Source: Ilumatobacteraceae bacterium (GTDB taxonomy: Bacteria; Actinomycetota; Acidimicrobiia; Acidimicrobiales; Ilumatobacteraceae). Taken from it: a DNA stretch of 5,683 nucleotides. The position numbers and the translations under genes are program-made. Below, piece by piece: positions 1-5,683 of the stretch. Position 1 is the first letter of the stretch, and every line of letters starts with the position of its first letter. The notes below the pieces were generated by a model. The model did no database searches, was not told the DNA's origin, and saw only the letters and a program-made list of their open reading frames with translations. The stretch is taken from NCBI GenBank assembly GCA_025464045.1, contig JAODBQ010000397.1, positions 1 through 5,683 of the forward strand. Reading direction: 5' to 3'.

Positions 1-23
1 ATGGCGGTCGGTCTGTTCCGGGG

Positions 24-164
24 CGAGTCGGACCACGACAGGGTCCGAGTCGCTGACGAGGGCGCGAGTCGTTGGGCGTGGTTCTCCCGGTCCAGCGACT
101 CGGGCCACCTCGTCCGACTCGGACAACGACCTTCCGACTCGGACGACGACCGTCCGAATCGGAC
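24..164. repeat. Array of seven CGANTCG palindromic cores (candidate operator or structural array)
   Basis: Seven 7-bp cores CGANTCG are centred at about 27, 49, 68, 99, 118, 138 and 158, giving spacings of 22, 19, 31, 19, 20 and 20 bp. The last three extend into longer palindromes: GTCCGA-C-TCGGAC at 112-124, TCCGA-C-TCGGA at 133-143 and GTCCGA-A-TCGGAC at 152-164. Together with their spacers they form a 20-bp tandem repeat at 111-170. The first three cores have central G, the next three central C and the last central A, so the two halves are inverted relative to each other. A 20-bp period is not a multiple of three, which argues against protein-coding repeats. The array lies downstream of the ligase stop. 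It could be an operator cluster for a gene left of the window, or an intergenic repeat. The rest of 1-221 shows no gene, no RNA gene and no T-tract terminator. Confidence 0.75.
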
Positions 165-221
165 CACCGGAGGGGGCAGGGGCCGGGCACGGCGGCTCCT
201 CGACCTTGGTCGGGCGCTGCG

Positions 222-1124
222 TCAGGTCGTGGAGGTGAGGCCGATGAAGCTCGCCTGGCGGACGAGACCGTCGTTGGTGAACTCGGTGAGCTCGATCGTC
301 GCCGTGAGCTCCGGTCGCACCCACGTGGCGTCGCGGCGGTACTCGCGAGGCGGCGGGGGATCGAACGGGCACTCGTCGGTGCGCAGCGCCAGCAGCCGCG
401 TCCGCAGCATCTCCAGCGTCTGCTGGTTGAAGCCGGTGCCGACGCCGCCCGCGAAGTGCAGCTTGCCGTCCTCCGGTTGCCCGACCAGCAGAGCGCCGAA
501 CGAGCCGGCGCGGTTGCCGCCCCCGGCAGTGAAACCGCCGACGATCAGCTCGACCCGACGACGGTTCTTGATCTTGCGCCAGTTCGGGGTGCGCTTGCCG
601 ATCTGATAGGTCGAGCCGAGGCGTTTGGCCATGACGCCCTCCAGCCCCCGTTCCAGCGTGGCCGCGACGAGGGCGGCTCCGTCGCCGATCCGGTGCGCCG
701 GCACGAGCCAGTTCGAACCCGCTTCGACGACGCCGCTGACCAGGTCGCGACGCTGCTCGTAGGGCAGGCCGATCGTGTCGCTGTCGTCGATCGAGAGCAC
801 GTCGAAGATGTGGAACACGGCCTGCGTGTCGTGGCGCTGGAGCGCCTCGAAGCTCGGCCGGCCCGTCTCGTCGAAGCACACGACCTCGCCATCCAGCACG
901 GCGCGCCGGGCGTTCACGGATGCCGCCAACCCGCCGAGCTCCGGGTACTTCGCGGTCACGTCCAGCAGTCGCCGACTCTGCAGGCGCAGCGCGCCCGCCT
1001 CGACGAACGCGATCGTGCGGTAGCCGTCCCACTTGATCTCGTAGGCCCAGTTGTCGTCGTCGGCCGCCGCAGGCAGCGATCCCAGGGTCGCCGACATCGG
1101 CTCGACGGGGAAGCAGAGCGTCAT
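222..1124 (-). CDS. ATP-dependent DNA ligase, stand-alone LigC/LigD-ligase type
   Basis: The predicted 300-aa protein seals nicks in DNA in three steps: self-adenylation on lysine, AMP transfer to the 5' phosphate, then phosphodiester formation. The nucleotidyltransferase motifs appear in order. Motif I is KWDGYR at 31-36 with nucleophile K31. Next come the motif Ia region SRRLLDVTAKYPEL (50-63), VLDGE with E80, motif III FHIFDVL (104-110), motif IV EGVMAKR (162-168) and motif V with K184 and K186. An OB-fold follows from about residue 190 and ends in a motif VI-like VRQASFIGL (288-296). The length fits a catalytic core plus OB-fold without polymerase, nuclease or large N-terminal domains. 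The ATG at 1124 places the conserved PVEPM stretch at residues 6-10. The frame stays open upstream, but only over the CoA-transferase gene. No Shine-Dalgarno or -10 box precedes the ATG, so translation may be coupled to the upstream gene, whose stop lies 10 nt away. Motif Ia lacks the usual SRNG ending and motif VI lacks the usual RHP and final Arg. Bacterial enzymes of this type act in repair, often with Ku, which is not seen here. Confidence 0.92.
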   Translation of the reverse strand: MTLCFPVEPMSATLGSLPAAADDDNWAYEIKWDGYRTIAFVEAGALRLQSRRLLDVTAKYPELGGLAASVNARRAVLDGEVVCFDETGRPSFEALQRHDTQAVFHIFDVLSIDDSDTIGLPYEQRRDLVSGVVEAGSNWLVPAHRIGDGAALVAATLERGLEGVMAKRLGSTYQIGKRTPNWRKIKNRRRVELIVGGFTAGGGNRAGSFGALLVGQPEDGKLHFAGGVGTGFNQQTLEMLRTRLLALRTDECPFDPPPPREYRRDATWVRPELTATIELTEFTNDGLVRQASFIGLTSTT

Positions 1125-1134
1125 GGTCTGCGCG

Positions 1135-2385
1135 TCACGACGTGGCGTTGTCGGGCACCCTGCTGGAGAGCACGCCGGCCGCATCGAGCTCGGCGAGCTT
1201 GCGGTCGTCGAAGCCGAGACGGTCGCGCAGCACGGCGTGGTTGTCCTCGCCGCGATAGCGGACGTTGCCGGAGATGCCGTGCTCGCTGCCGGCGAAGCGC
1301 CACGGTGAGTTCGGGATCTTGAACGTGCCACCGCCGCGGTCCGACGTCTCGACGACGACGTCGCGCGCCGCGGCCCAGTCCGTGGAGCACACCTCGCGCA
1401 CCGTGCGCAGCTGGCCGGTGGCGAGCTTGTGCGCGGACAGCACCTCCTCGATCGACTCGGCGTCGGGCATCGTCGCCGCCCAGTCGCGGATGACGCCCTC
1501 GATCTCGACGATGTGCTCGCGCCGTGAGGCAACCTTCTGCATGCGCGGCTCGTCGACGAGCTCGCCACGGCCGGCGGCGCGCATGAACCCCTCGAAGATC
1601 CCGTTCTCGGCCGGATGGCCGGCGATGATCACTTCGTCGCCGTTGGCCGCGACGAGCACCGGGTACTCGAACGTGCCGAAGCTGCGGATCCAGTTGGGAT
1701 CGACGGGCCCGTCCCACAGCTCGTTGTGCACGTGCTCGTTGACGTACAGCATCGTCTGCGCCATCGACACGTCGATGTGGTCACCGCGGCCGGTGCGCTC
1801 ACGCTGGAACAGCGCGGCGAGGATGCCCGCGCAGCACTCCATGCCCGTGTAGACGTCGGCGTGGCTGAACGTGTCGTTGGCCGGCACGCCACCGCGTCCG
1901 GCGCCCTGCATCGACGTGAACCCGATCTCCGCCTGGACCACCGGCGCGTACGCCCGACGACCGACCCACGGACCCGTCTGCCCGTACCCGCTGATCGAGG
2001 CGTAGACGATGCGCGGGTTGCGCGCCGACACTGCCTCGTAGCCGAGACCCATCCGCTCGACCACACCGGGTCGGAAGTTCTCGACCAGGACATCGCACTG
2101 GTCGGCGAGCGCGAGCAGGATCTCCAGCGCCTCCGGCTTGTTCATGTCCAGGCTGATGTTGTGCTTGCCGACGTTCTGCTGGGCGAAGTACGTCGCCACG
2201 CCATTGATCTTCGGCGTCGCGAAGCGAGTCGTGTCGCCCGTCGGCGGCTCGACCTTGATGACGTCCGCGCCGAGGTCGCGCAGCATGCGCGTCGAGTGCG
2301 GCCCGCTGAGCACGCGAGTGAGGTCGAGCACGCGCACACCGTCGAGCGGGCGCGGGCCAGGAGTGGGTGAAACGGGATCGGCCAT
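1135..2385 (-). CDS. Class III CoA-transferase, CaiB/BaiF (formyl-CoA transferase-like) family
   Basis: The 416-aa protein resembles family III CoA-transferases, which move CoA between carboxylic acids through an aspartyl-CoA thioester intermediate in the cytosol. The N-terminus has the family signature LDGVRVLDLTRVLSGP (14-29) followed by LGADVIKVEPPTGD (38-51). Family-typical features then follow: LDMNKPEA near 79-86, VENFRPGVVERMGLGYE (101-117), and YASISGYGQTGP (128-139). D177 in FSHADVYTGM aligns with the catalytic Asp of the family, and GDHIDVSMAQ (201-210) is also conserved. The length is normal (about 380-420 aa). The ATG at 2385 starts eleven residues before the signature. The frame extends upstream to 2601, but that Arg/Ser-rich extension would overlap the divergent hydrolase and shows no family similarity. 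The substrate cannot be read from sequence; carnitine, oxalate, bile-acid and branched acyl substrates occur in the family. The next gene downstream is the DNA ligase, 10 bp away, with no metabolic link visible. A TANNNT box 8 nt before the ATG suggests a leaderless or near-leaderless transcript. Confidence 0.94.
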   Translation of the reverse strand: MADPVSPTPGPRPLDGVRVLDLTRVLSGPHSTRMLRDLGADVIKVEPPTGDTTRFATPKINGVATYFAQQNVGKHNISLDMNKPEALEILLALADQCDVLVENFRPGVVERMGLGYEAVSARNPRIVYASISGYGQTGPWVGRRAYAPVVQAEIGFTSMQGAGRGGVPANDTFSHADVYTGMECCAGILAALFQRERTGRGDHIDVSMAQTMLYVNEHVHNELWDGPVDPNWIRSFGTFEYPVLVAANGDEVIIAGHPAENGIFEGFMRAAGRGELVDEPRMQKVASRREHIVEIEGVIRDWAATMPDAESIEEVLSAHKLATGQLRTVREVCSTDWAAARDVVVETSDRGGGTFKIPNSPWRFAGSEHGISGNVRYRGEDNHAVLRDRLGFDDRKLAELDAAGVLSSRVPDNATS

Positions 2386-2393
2386 CAGACGCG

Positions 2394-2399
2394 ACGGTA
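2394..2399 (-). promoter_or_regulatory. Candidate -10 box (TACCGT) of the CoA-transferase gene
   Basis: On the minus strand TACCGT matches the actinobacterial TANNNT -10 pattern and ends 8 nt before the ATG at 2385. That places the expected transcription start at or within a few bases of the start codon, so the mRNA would be leaderless or nearly so. No Shine-Dalgarno is visible before this ATG, which agrees. No good TTGACA-like -35 is seen; the -35 position at 17-bp spacing is occupied by the opposing -10 box. This is inferred from pattern only. Confidence 0.42.
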
Positions 2400-2416
2400 G
2401 CGATTCCCGAGGGCCG

Positions 2417-2422
2417 TACGAT
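2417..2422 (+). promoter_or_regulatory. Candidate -10 box (TACGAT) of the hydrolase-mannosidase operon
   Basis: TACGAT fits the TANNNT -10 consensus closely and is followed by exactly 6 nt (GACCGG) before the GTG at 2429. This is the spacing expected when transcription starts on the first base of the start codon, giving a leaderless mRNA. There is no Shine-Dalgarno before the GTG. No recognisable -35 is present: the -35 slot at 17-bp spacing coincides with the divergent -10 box at 2394-2399. The box also supports choosing GTG 2429 as the hydrolase start. Confidence 0.52.
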
Positions 2423-2428
2423 GACCGG

Positions 2429-3139
2429 GTGCCTCCCACGTCCACGGCGGTCCCCGAACCGGTCGCACGAGACCGGCGGCGTCGGACGGAGGCCCTGGTC
2501 CTCCTGGAGCCGGCACGGCTGGCGCTCAACGGCTGGCGGCTGCTCACCCGGCGACCAGCCGTCTCGCGCACGGTGCTCGTGTTGCCCGGCCGCGGCGCCA
2601 ACGATGCGACGACGGCTCCGCTGCGCGCCTACCTGCACTCGCTCGGGCACGAGGCCCACGGCTGGGGGCTCGGCGTGAACCGCGGCGACGTCGACGAGAC
2701 CGTGGCGCGGCTCGTGCCGCGGCTCACCGAGCTCCACGAGACCGGTGGCCAACGCGTCGTGCTCGCCGGCTGGAGCCTCGGTGGGCTGATCGCGCGCGAG
2801 CTCGCCCGTGTGGAGCCGGACCTCGTCTCGCGGGTGGTCACGTTCGGTGCGCCCGTGGTCGGCGGCGCGAAGTACACGGCGCTGGCGAGCACGTACCGCA
2901 AGATGGGCATGGACCTCGACGCGGTCGAGCGGGACCTCGCGGTGCGCGGTGCGCTCGCCCCGCACATCGCGATCACCTCGATCTACAGCCGGTTCGACGG
3001 GGTCATCTCGTGGCCGGCGTGCATCGACCGGATCAACCCGCAGGCGGAGAACATCGAGGTGGTCGCGACCCATCTCGGTCTCGGCATCAACCACGACGTG
3101 TGGCGCGTGATCGCCGATCGTCTCGCGCTCGCGGACTGA
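2429..3139 (+). CDS. Alpha/beta hydrolase, lipase/esterase-like, cytosolic
   Basis: The predicted 236-aa protein has an alpha/beta-hydrolase fold. A strand and oxyanion-hole segment VLVLPGRGAND lies at 49-59. The nucleophile elbow GWSLGG is at 114-119 with S116. FGAPVVGG follows at 139-146, which resembles lipase/PGAP1-like members. The likely acid D190 sits in YSRFDG, and the likely catalytic His is H215 in VVATHLGLGIN. The triad order and spacing are normal. No signal peptide or membrane segment is seen; the N-terminal 45 residues are Arg-rich and amphipathic. The start is GTG at 2429, chosen because it directly follows a -10 box and because upstream in-frame codons would run back through the divergent CoA-transferase. 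The likely substrate is an ester or acyl-glycerol type compound, but it cannot be specified. The stop is 19 nt before the mannosidase ATG, so the two genes probably form an operon. A chloroperoxidase- or thioesterase-like member of the same fold is possible. Confidence 0.85.
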   Translation: MPPTSTAVPEPVARDRRRRTEALVLLEPARLALNGWRLLTRRPAVSRTVLVLPGRGANDATTAPLRAYLHSLGHEAHGWGLGVNRGDVDETVARLVPRLTELHETGGQRVVLAGWSLGGLIARELARVEPDLVSRVVTFGAPVVGGAKYTALASTYRKMGMDLDAVERDLAVRGALAPHIAITSIYSRFDGVISWPACIDRINPQAENIEVVATHLGLGINHDVWRVIADRLALAD

Positions 3140-3146
3140 CGCGACC

Positions 3147-3152
3147 GGAGGG
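3147..3152 (+). promoter_or_regulatory. Strong Shine-Dalgarno for the alpha-mannosidase
   Basis: GGAGGG is followed by a 6-nt spacer (CTGCGC) and the ATG at 3159. It is the only strong ribosome-binding site seen at a gene start in the window. It decides the mannosidase start against the out-of-frame ATG four bases later, and it fits internal translation on a shared transcript. Confidence 0.78.
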
Positions 3153-3158
3153 CTGCGC

Positions 3159-5683
3159 ATGCATGACGACCACGTCCTCGTCGAGGCGCGCATCCGCCGC
3201 GAGCTGTTCGAGCGGGTGATGCCGGCGATGTACCGGGCGTCGATCCCGCTCGCCGTCGAGGCGTGGGACGCACCAGGTGAACCGGTGCCCCACGTCGAGG
3301 CCGTGGGTGCCGCGTACCGGCCGTTCACGGTCGGCGAGTCGTGGAGCCGGCCATGGGGCACGACCTGGTTCCGGTTCACCGCGGACGTGCCCGCCGACTG
3401 GGTCGGCCCGCACCTCGAGGCCGTGATCGACCTCGGCTTCCATTCCGCCTCGGCCGGCTTCCAGGCTGAGGGGCTGGTCTGGGACGCCGCCGGTCGGCCG
3501 GTGCAGGGCATCCATCCCCAGCGCACCGGTGTGCCGCTGCCGGACGCGCCGGCCGGCCCGTTGACGTTGCTGGTCGAGGCGGCCGCGAACCCGTCGTTCC
3601 CGTCGTACCGAGCGTCTGCGCTCGGCTCGCTCGCCACTGCTGGCGAGGCGCCGCTGTACCGCTTGCAACGCGCCGAGCTGTCCCTGCGCGACGACGACGT
3701 CTTCGGCCTGTTGCTGGACGTCGAGGTCCTGCTCGGGCTGGTGCAGTCGCTGCCGTTGCCCGACGCACGGCGTCAGCGGGTGCTGCGCACCCTCGCGAAC
3801 GCCTTCGACGTGCTCGACCTCGCACGGGTGCACGCGACGGCCGCCGCGGCCCGGCGGGTGCTGGTGCCGGCGCTCGCCCTGCCGGCACGCGCCGGTGGGC
3901 ACCAGGTGGTCGCCGTCGGTCACGCGCACATCGACACGGCCTGGTTGTGGCCGCTGCGCGAGACGGTGCGCAAGTGCGCGCGCACGTTCGCGTCTGCGGT
4001 GCGGCTGATGGACGACCATCCGGAGTACCGCTTCGTCTGCTCGCAGGCCGCGCAGTACGCGTGGATGGAGCAGCGCTACCCGACGCTCTTCGCGCGGATC
4101 GTGGAGAAGGTCGGCACCGGTCAGTGGCAGCCGGTCGGCGCGATGTGGGTCGAGGCGGACATGAACCTGCCGAGCGGGGAGAGCCTCGTCCGCCAGCTCG
4201 TGCATGGGCAGCGCTACTTCGAATCACGCTTCGGCGCACGGTGCCGCGAGGTGTGGATCCCCGACGTGTTCGGCTACACCGCTTCCGCTCCGCAGATCTT
4301 CCGTGCCGCCGGCTGCGACCGGTTCGTCACCCAGAAGCTGAGTTGGAACAAGCAGAACCGCTTCCCGCACAGCACGTTCCGCTGGCGCGGGCTCGACGGG
4401 ACCGAGGTGCTCACCCACTTCCCGCCGGTGGACACGTACAACGCGACGGTCACCCCCGGCGAGATCGTCTACGCCGACGCCAACTTCCGCGAGCACGCGT
4501 GGAGCGACTGGAGCCTGATGCCCTTCGGGCACGGCAACGGTGGCGGCGGTCCGACGCGCGAGATGTTGGGACGCGCGGCGCGCATGGCCGACCTCGACGG
4601 CGTCTCGCCGATCCACCTCGGAACCGTCGACGAGTTCTTCGGGCACGTCGAGGCCGAGCTCGCGGCAGGCGCACCGGTGCCGGTGTGGGATGGCGAGCTG
4701 TACCTCGAGATGCATCGCGGCACGCTCACCAGCCAGGCCGAGACGAAGGTCGGCAACCGCCGCTGCGAACGCCTGCTCCGCGAGGCCGAGCTGTGGTGGG
4801 CGGCGGCCGGTGACGTGGTGCCGGCGGACGTCGTCGAGCTGCTCGATGCGTCGTGGAAGGAGGTGCTGCTCCACCAGTTCCACGACATCATCCCCGGCTC
4901 GTCGATCGCCTGGGTGCACGCCGACACCGAGGCCGCGCACGCCCGGATCGCCGCCGCGCTGGAAGCGACGATCGCGACGGCGCTGCGCCGGATCGCTCCG
5001 ACGGGGAAGGGCATCGCCAACGCCGCCACCCACGCGAGAACGGAGGTCGTTGCACTTGCAATGACGAGCCCGGTGCCGGGTGATGGGCCGACGCAAGCGT
5101 TGGCGGACGGCCGTACTGCAGCGGTGGTGCAGGTGCCCGGGCTCGGTGCTGCAACACTCAGCGCCACGACCTGCGCCGACCGCGTCGTCGTGACCGAGCG
5201 CTCGTTCACCAACGGACAGGTGGCGGTGAGCTGGGACCTCGACGGCGACATCGTGTCGATCATCGACCTGCGCGCGGGGCGCGAGCTGCTGCCCCACGGT
5301 CGATCGATCCGCCTGGAGCTCGCGCCGGATCATCCGGTCCAGTACGACGCCTGGGACGTCGAGGCGTGGACACCAGCGCTCGGTGCGCCGATCGGCGGCG
5401 TCGAGTCCGTGCAGATCATCGACGCCGGGCCGCTCGTGGCGACGTTGCGGGTCGAGCGCCGGTTCGGCGCGTCCTCGATGCGCCACGACATCACGTTGCG
5501 CGCCGGCAGCGCACGGGTCGACGTTGCCTTCGACGTCGAGTGGCACGAGGACGAGCGGCTGCTGTCGCTCGTCGTCCCCCTGGACGTGCGCGCTCGCGAG
5601 GCGGCGTGCGACATCCAGTTCGGTCACGTGATGCGGCCCACGCACGCCAGCTCGCCCTGGGACGCAGCCAGGTTCGAGGTCTG
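3159..5683 (+). CDS. GH38 alpha-mannosidase, class II (Ams1/MAN2C1-like), 3' end cut by window
   Basis: This is a zinc-dependent retaining alpha-mannosidase of glycoside hydrolase family 38, without a signal peptide and so probably cytosolic. The 841 visible codons contain an N-terminal beta-rich domain (about 1-245, with SWSRPWGTTWFRF at 61-73). The GH38 catalytic domain starts near 248 and opens with GHAHIDTAWLWPLRET (254-269), holding zinc ligands H257 and D259. The nucleophile and ligand D369 lies in WIPDVFGY (366-373). H575 in HQFHDIIPGSS (572-582) is the expected last zinc ligand. ELYLEMHRGTLTSQA (513-527) is also typical. A C-terminal beta-sandwich begins near 620 and is cut by the window edge; relatives are about 1000 aa. 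The glycine-rich motif usually written GDGGGGPT reads GNGGGGPT here (N460), which changes the Asp expected to be the acid/base. The ATG at 3159 has a strong Shine-Dalgarno. The gene lies 19 nt after the hydrolase stop. Substrates are probably mannosides from glycans or glycolipids; the exact linkage is unknown. Confidence 0.94.
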   Translation, partial: MHDDHVLVEARIRRELFERVMPAMYRASIPLAVEAWDAPGEPVPHVEAVGAAYRPFTVGESWSRPWGTTWFRFTADVPADWVGPHLEAVIDLGFHSASAGFQAEGLVWDAAGRPVQGIHPQRTGVPLPDAPAGPLTLLVEAAANPSFPSYRASALGSLATAGEAPLYRLQRAELSLRDDDVFGLLLDVEVLLGLVQSLPLPDARRQRVLRTLANAFDVLDLARVHATAAAARRVLVPALALPARAGGHQVVAVGHAHIDTAWLWPLRETVRKCARTFASAVRLMDDHPEYRFVCSQAAQYAWMEQRYPTLFARIVEKVGTGQWQPVGAMWVEADMNLPSGESLVRQLVHGQRYFESRFGARCREVWIPDVFGYTASAPQIFRAAGCDRFVTQKLSWNKQNRFPHSTFRWRGLDGTEVLTHFPPVDTYNATVTPGEIVYADANFREHAWSDWSLMPFGHGNGGGGPTREMLGRAARMADLDGVSPIHLGTVDEFFGHVEAELAAGAPVPVWDGELYLEMHRGTLTSQAETKVGNRRCERLLREAELWWAAAGDVVPADVVELLDASWKEVLLHQFHDIIPGSSIAWVHADTEAAHARIAAALEATIATALRRIAPTGKGIANAATHARTEVVALAMTSPVPGDGPTQALADGRTAAVVQVPGLGAATLSATTCADRVVVTERSFTNGQVAVSWDLDGDIVSIIDLRAGRELLPHGRSIRLELAPDHPVQYDAWDVEAWTPALGAPIGGVESVQIIDAGPLVATLRVERRFGASSMRHDITLRAGSARVDVAFDVEWHEDERLLSLVVPLDVRAREAACDIQFGHVMRPTHASSPWDAARFEV

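Noticed and set aside
201..212. CGACCTTGGTCG inverted repeat after the ligase stop, considered as a terminator
   Set aside because: Its five-base arms enclose only two bases, too tight for a stable hairpin, and no T tract follows on the minus strand.
1..606. Plus-strand open frame of 201 codons beginning with ATG at position 1
   Set aside because: It runs antisense over almost 400 bp of the ligase, has no recognisable domain and is rich in Ser/Arg/Asp from the 20-bp repeats. In DNA this GC-rich, long antisense frames are expected.
222..1568. Ligase frame extended upstream to an ATG at 1568
   Set aside because: The extra 148 residues are low-complexity Ser/Arg/Ala and lie entirely over the well-supported CoA-transferase. 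Ligase similarity begins only near the ATG at 1124.
2421..2423. ATG at 2421 as a possible hydrolase start
   Set aside because: It is out of frame with the hydrolase and its first bases belong to the proposed -10 box.
2138..2428. N-terminal extension of the hydrolase to an ATG at 2138
   Set aside because: It would overlap about 250 bp of the CoA-transferase. The -10 box directly before GTG 2429 and the fold length both favour the shorter protein.
1799..3637. 612-codon minus-strand open frame across the divergent region
   Set aside because: It overlaps the CoA-transferase in another frame and the hydrolase and mannosidase in antisense, with no family motif. It is a composition artefact.
3087..4205. 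372-codon minus-strand open frame opposite the mannosidase
   Set aside because: It is His/Arg-rich shadow sequence with no domain, antisense to strongly conserved GH38 motifs.
4224..5645. 473-codon minus-strand open frame opposite the mannosidase C-terminal half
   Set aside because: It is antisense to the catalytic and C-terminal domains, has no recognisable motif and no start signal.

Overview
This is a very GC-rich window with dense, intronless bacterial genes. It suggests a high-GC actinomycete-type bacterium (Actinomycetota). The supporting signs are G/C-dominated third codon positions, a stand-alone ATP-dependent DNA ligase of LigC/LigD type, a CaiB-type CoA-transferase, and apparent leaderless starts placed directly downstream of TANNNT -10 boxes. 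A lineage such as Acidimicrobiia would fit, but the window contains no marker that fixes the rank.

Layout from left to right. Positions 1-221 hold no convincing gene. They carry a striking array of seven short palindromic cores (CGANTCG), most of them 19-22 bp apart, three in one orientation and then four in the other or neutral. Next come two minus-strand genes: a 300-aa ATP-dependent DNA ligase (222-1124) and, upstream of it with a 10-bp gap, a 416-aa class III (CaiB/BaiF) CoA-transferase (1135-2385). A 43-bp divergent gap (2386-2428) separates these from two plus-strand genes: a 236-aa alpha/beta hydrolase (2429-3139, GTG start) and a class II-like GH38 alpha-mannosidase (from 3159) that runs off the right edge after 841 codons.

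The 43-bp gap appears to contain two face-to-face promoters. Each has a TANNNT box 6-8 nt from its start codon, and the two boxes are exactly 17 bp apart, so each occupies the -35 position of the other. The hydrolase and mannosidase are probably co-transcribed: the gap is 19 nt and there is a strong Shine-Dalgarno for the mannosidase. The CoA-transferase and ligase probably share a transcript too, although their functions have no obvious link.

No mobile element, CRISPR, RNA gene or defence system is visible, and nothing here amounts to a clear new multi-gene system. The items most worth a second look are the CGANTCG array, the overlapping divergent leaderless promoters, and an Asp-to-Asn change in the GDGGGGPT motif of the mannosidase, at the likely position of the general acid/base residue.
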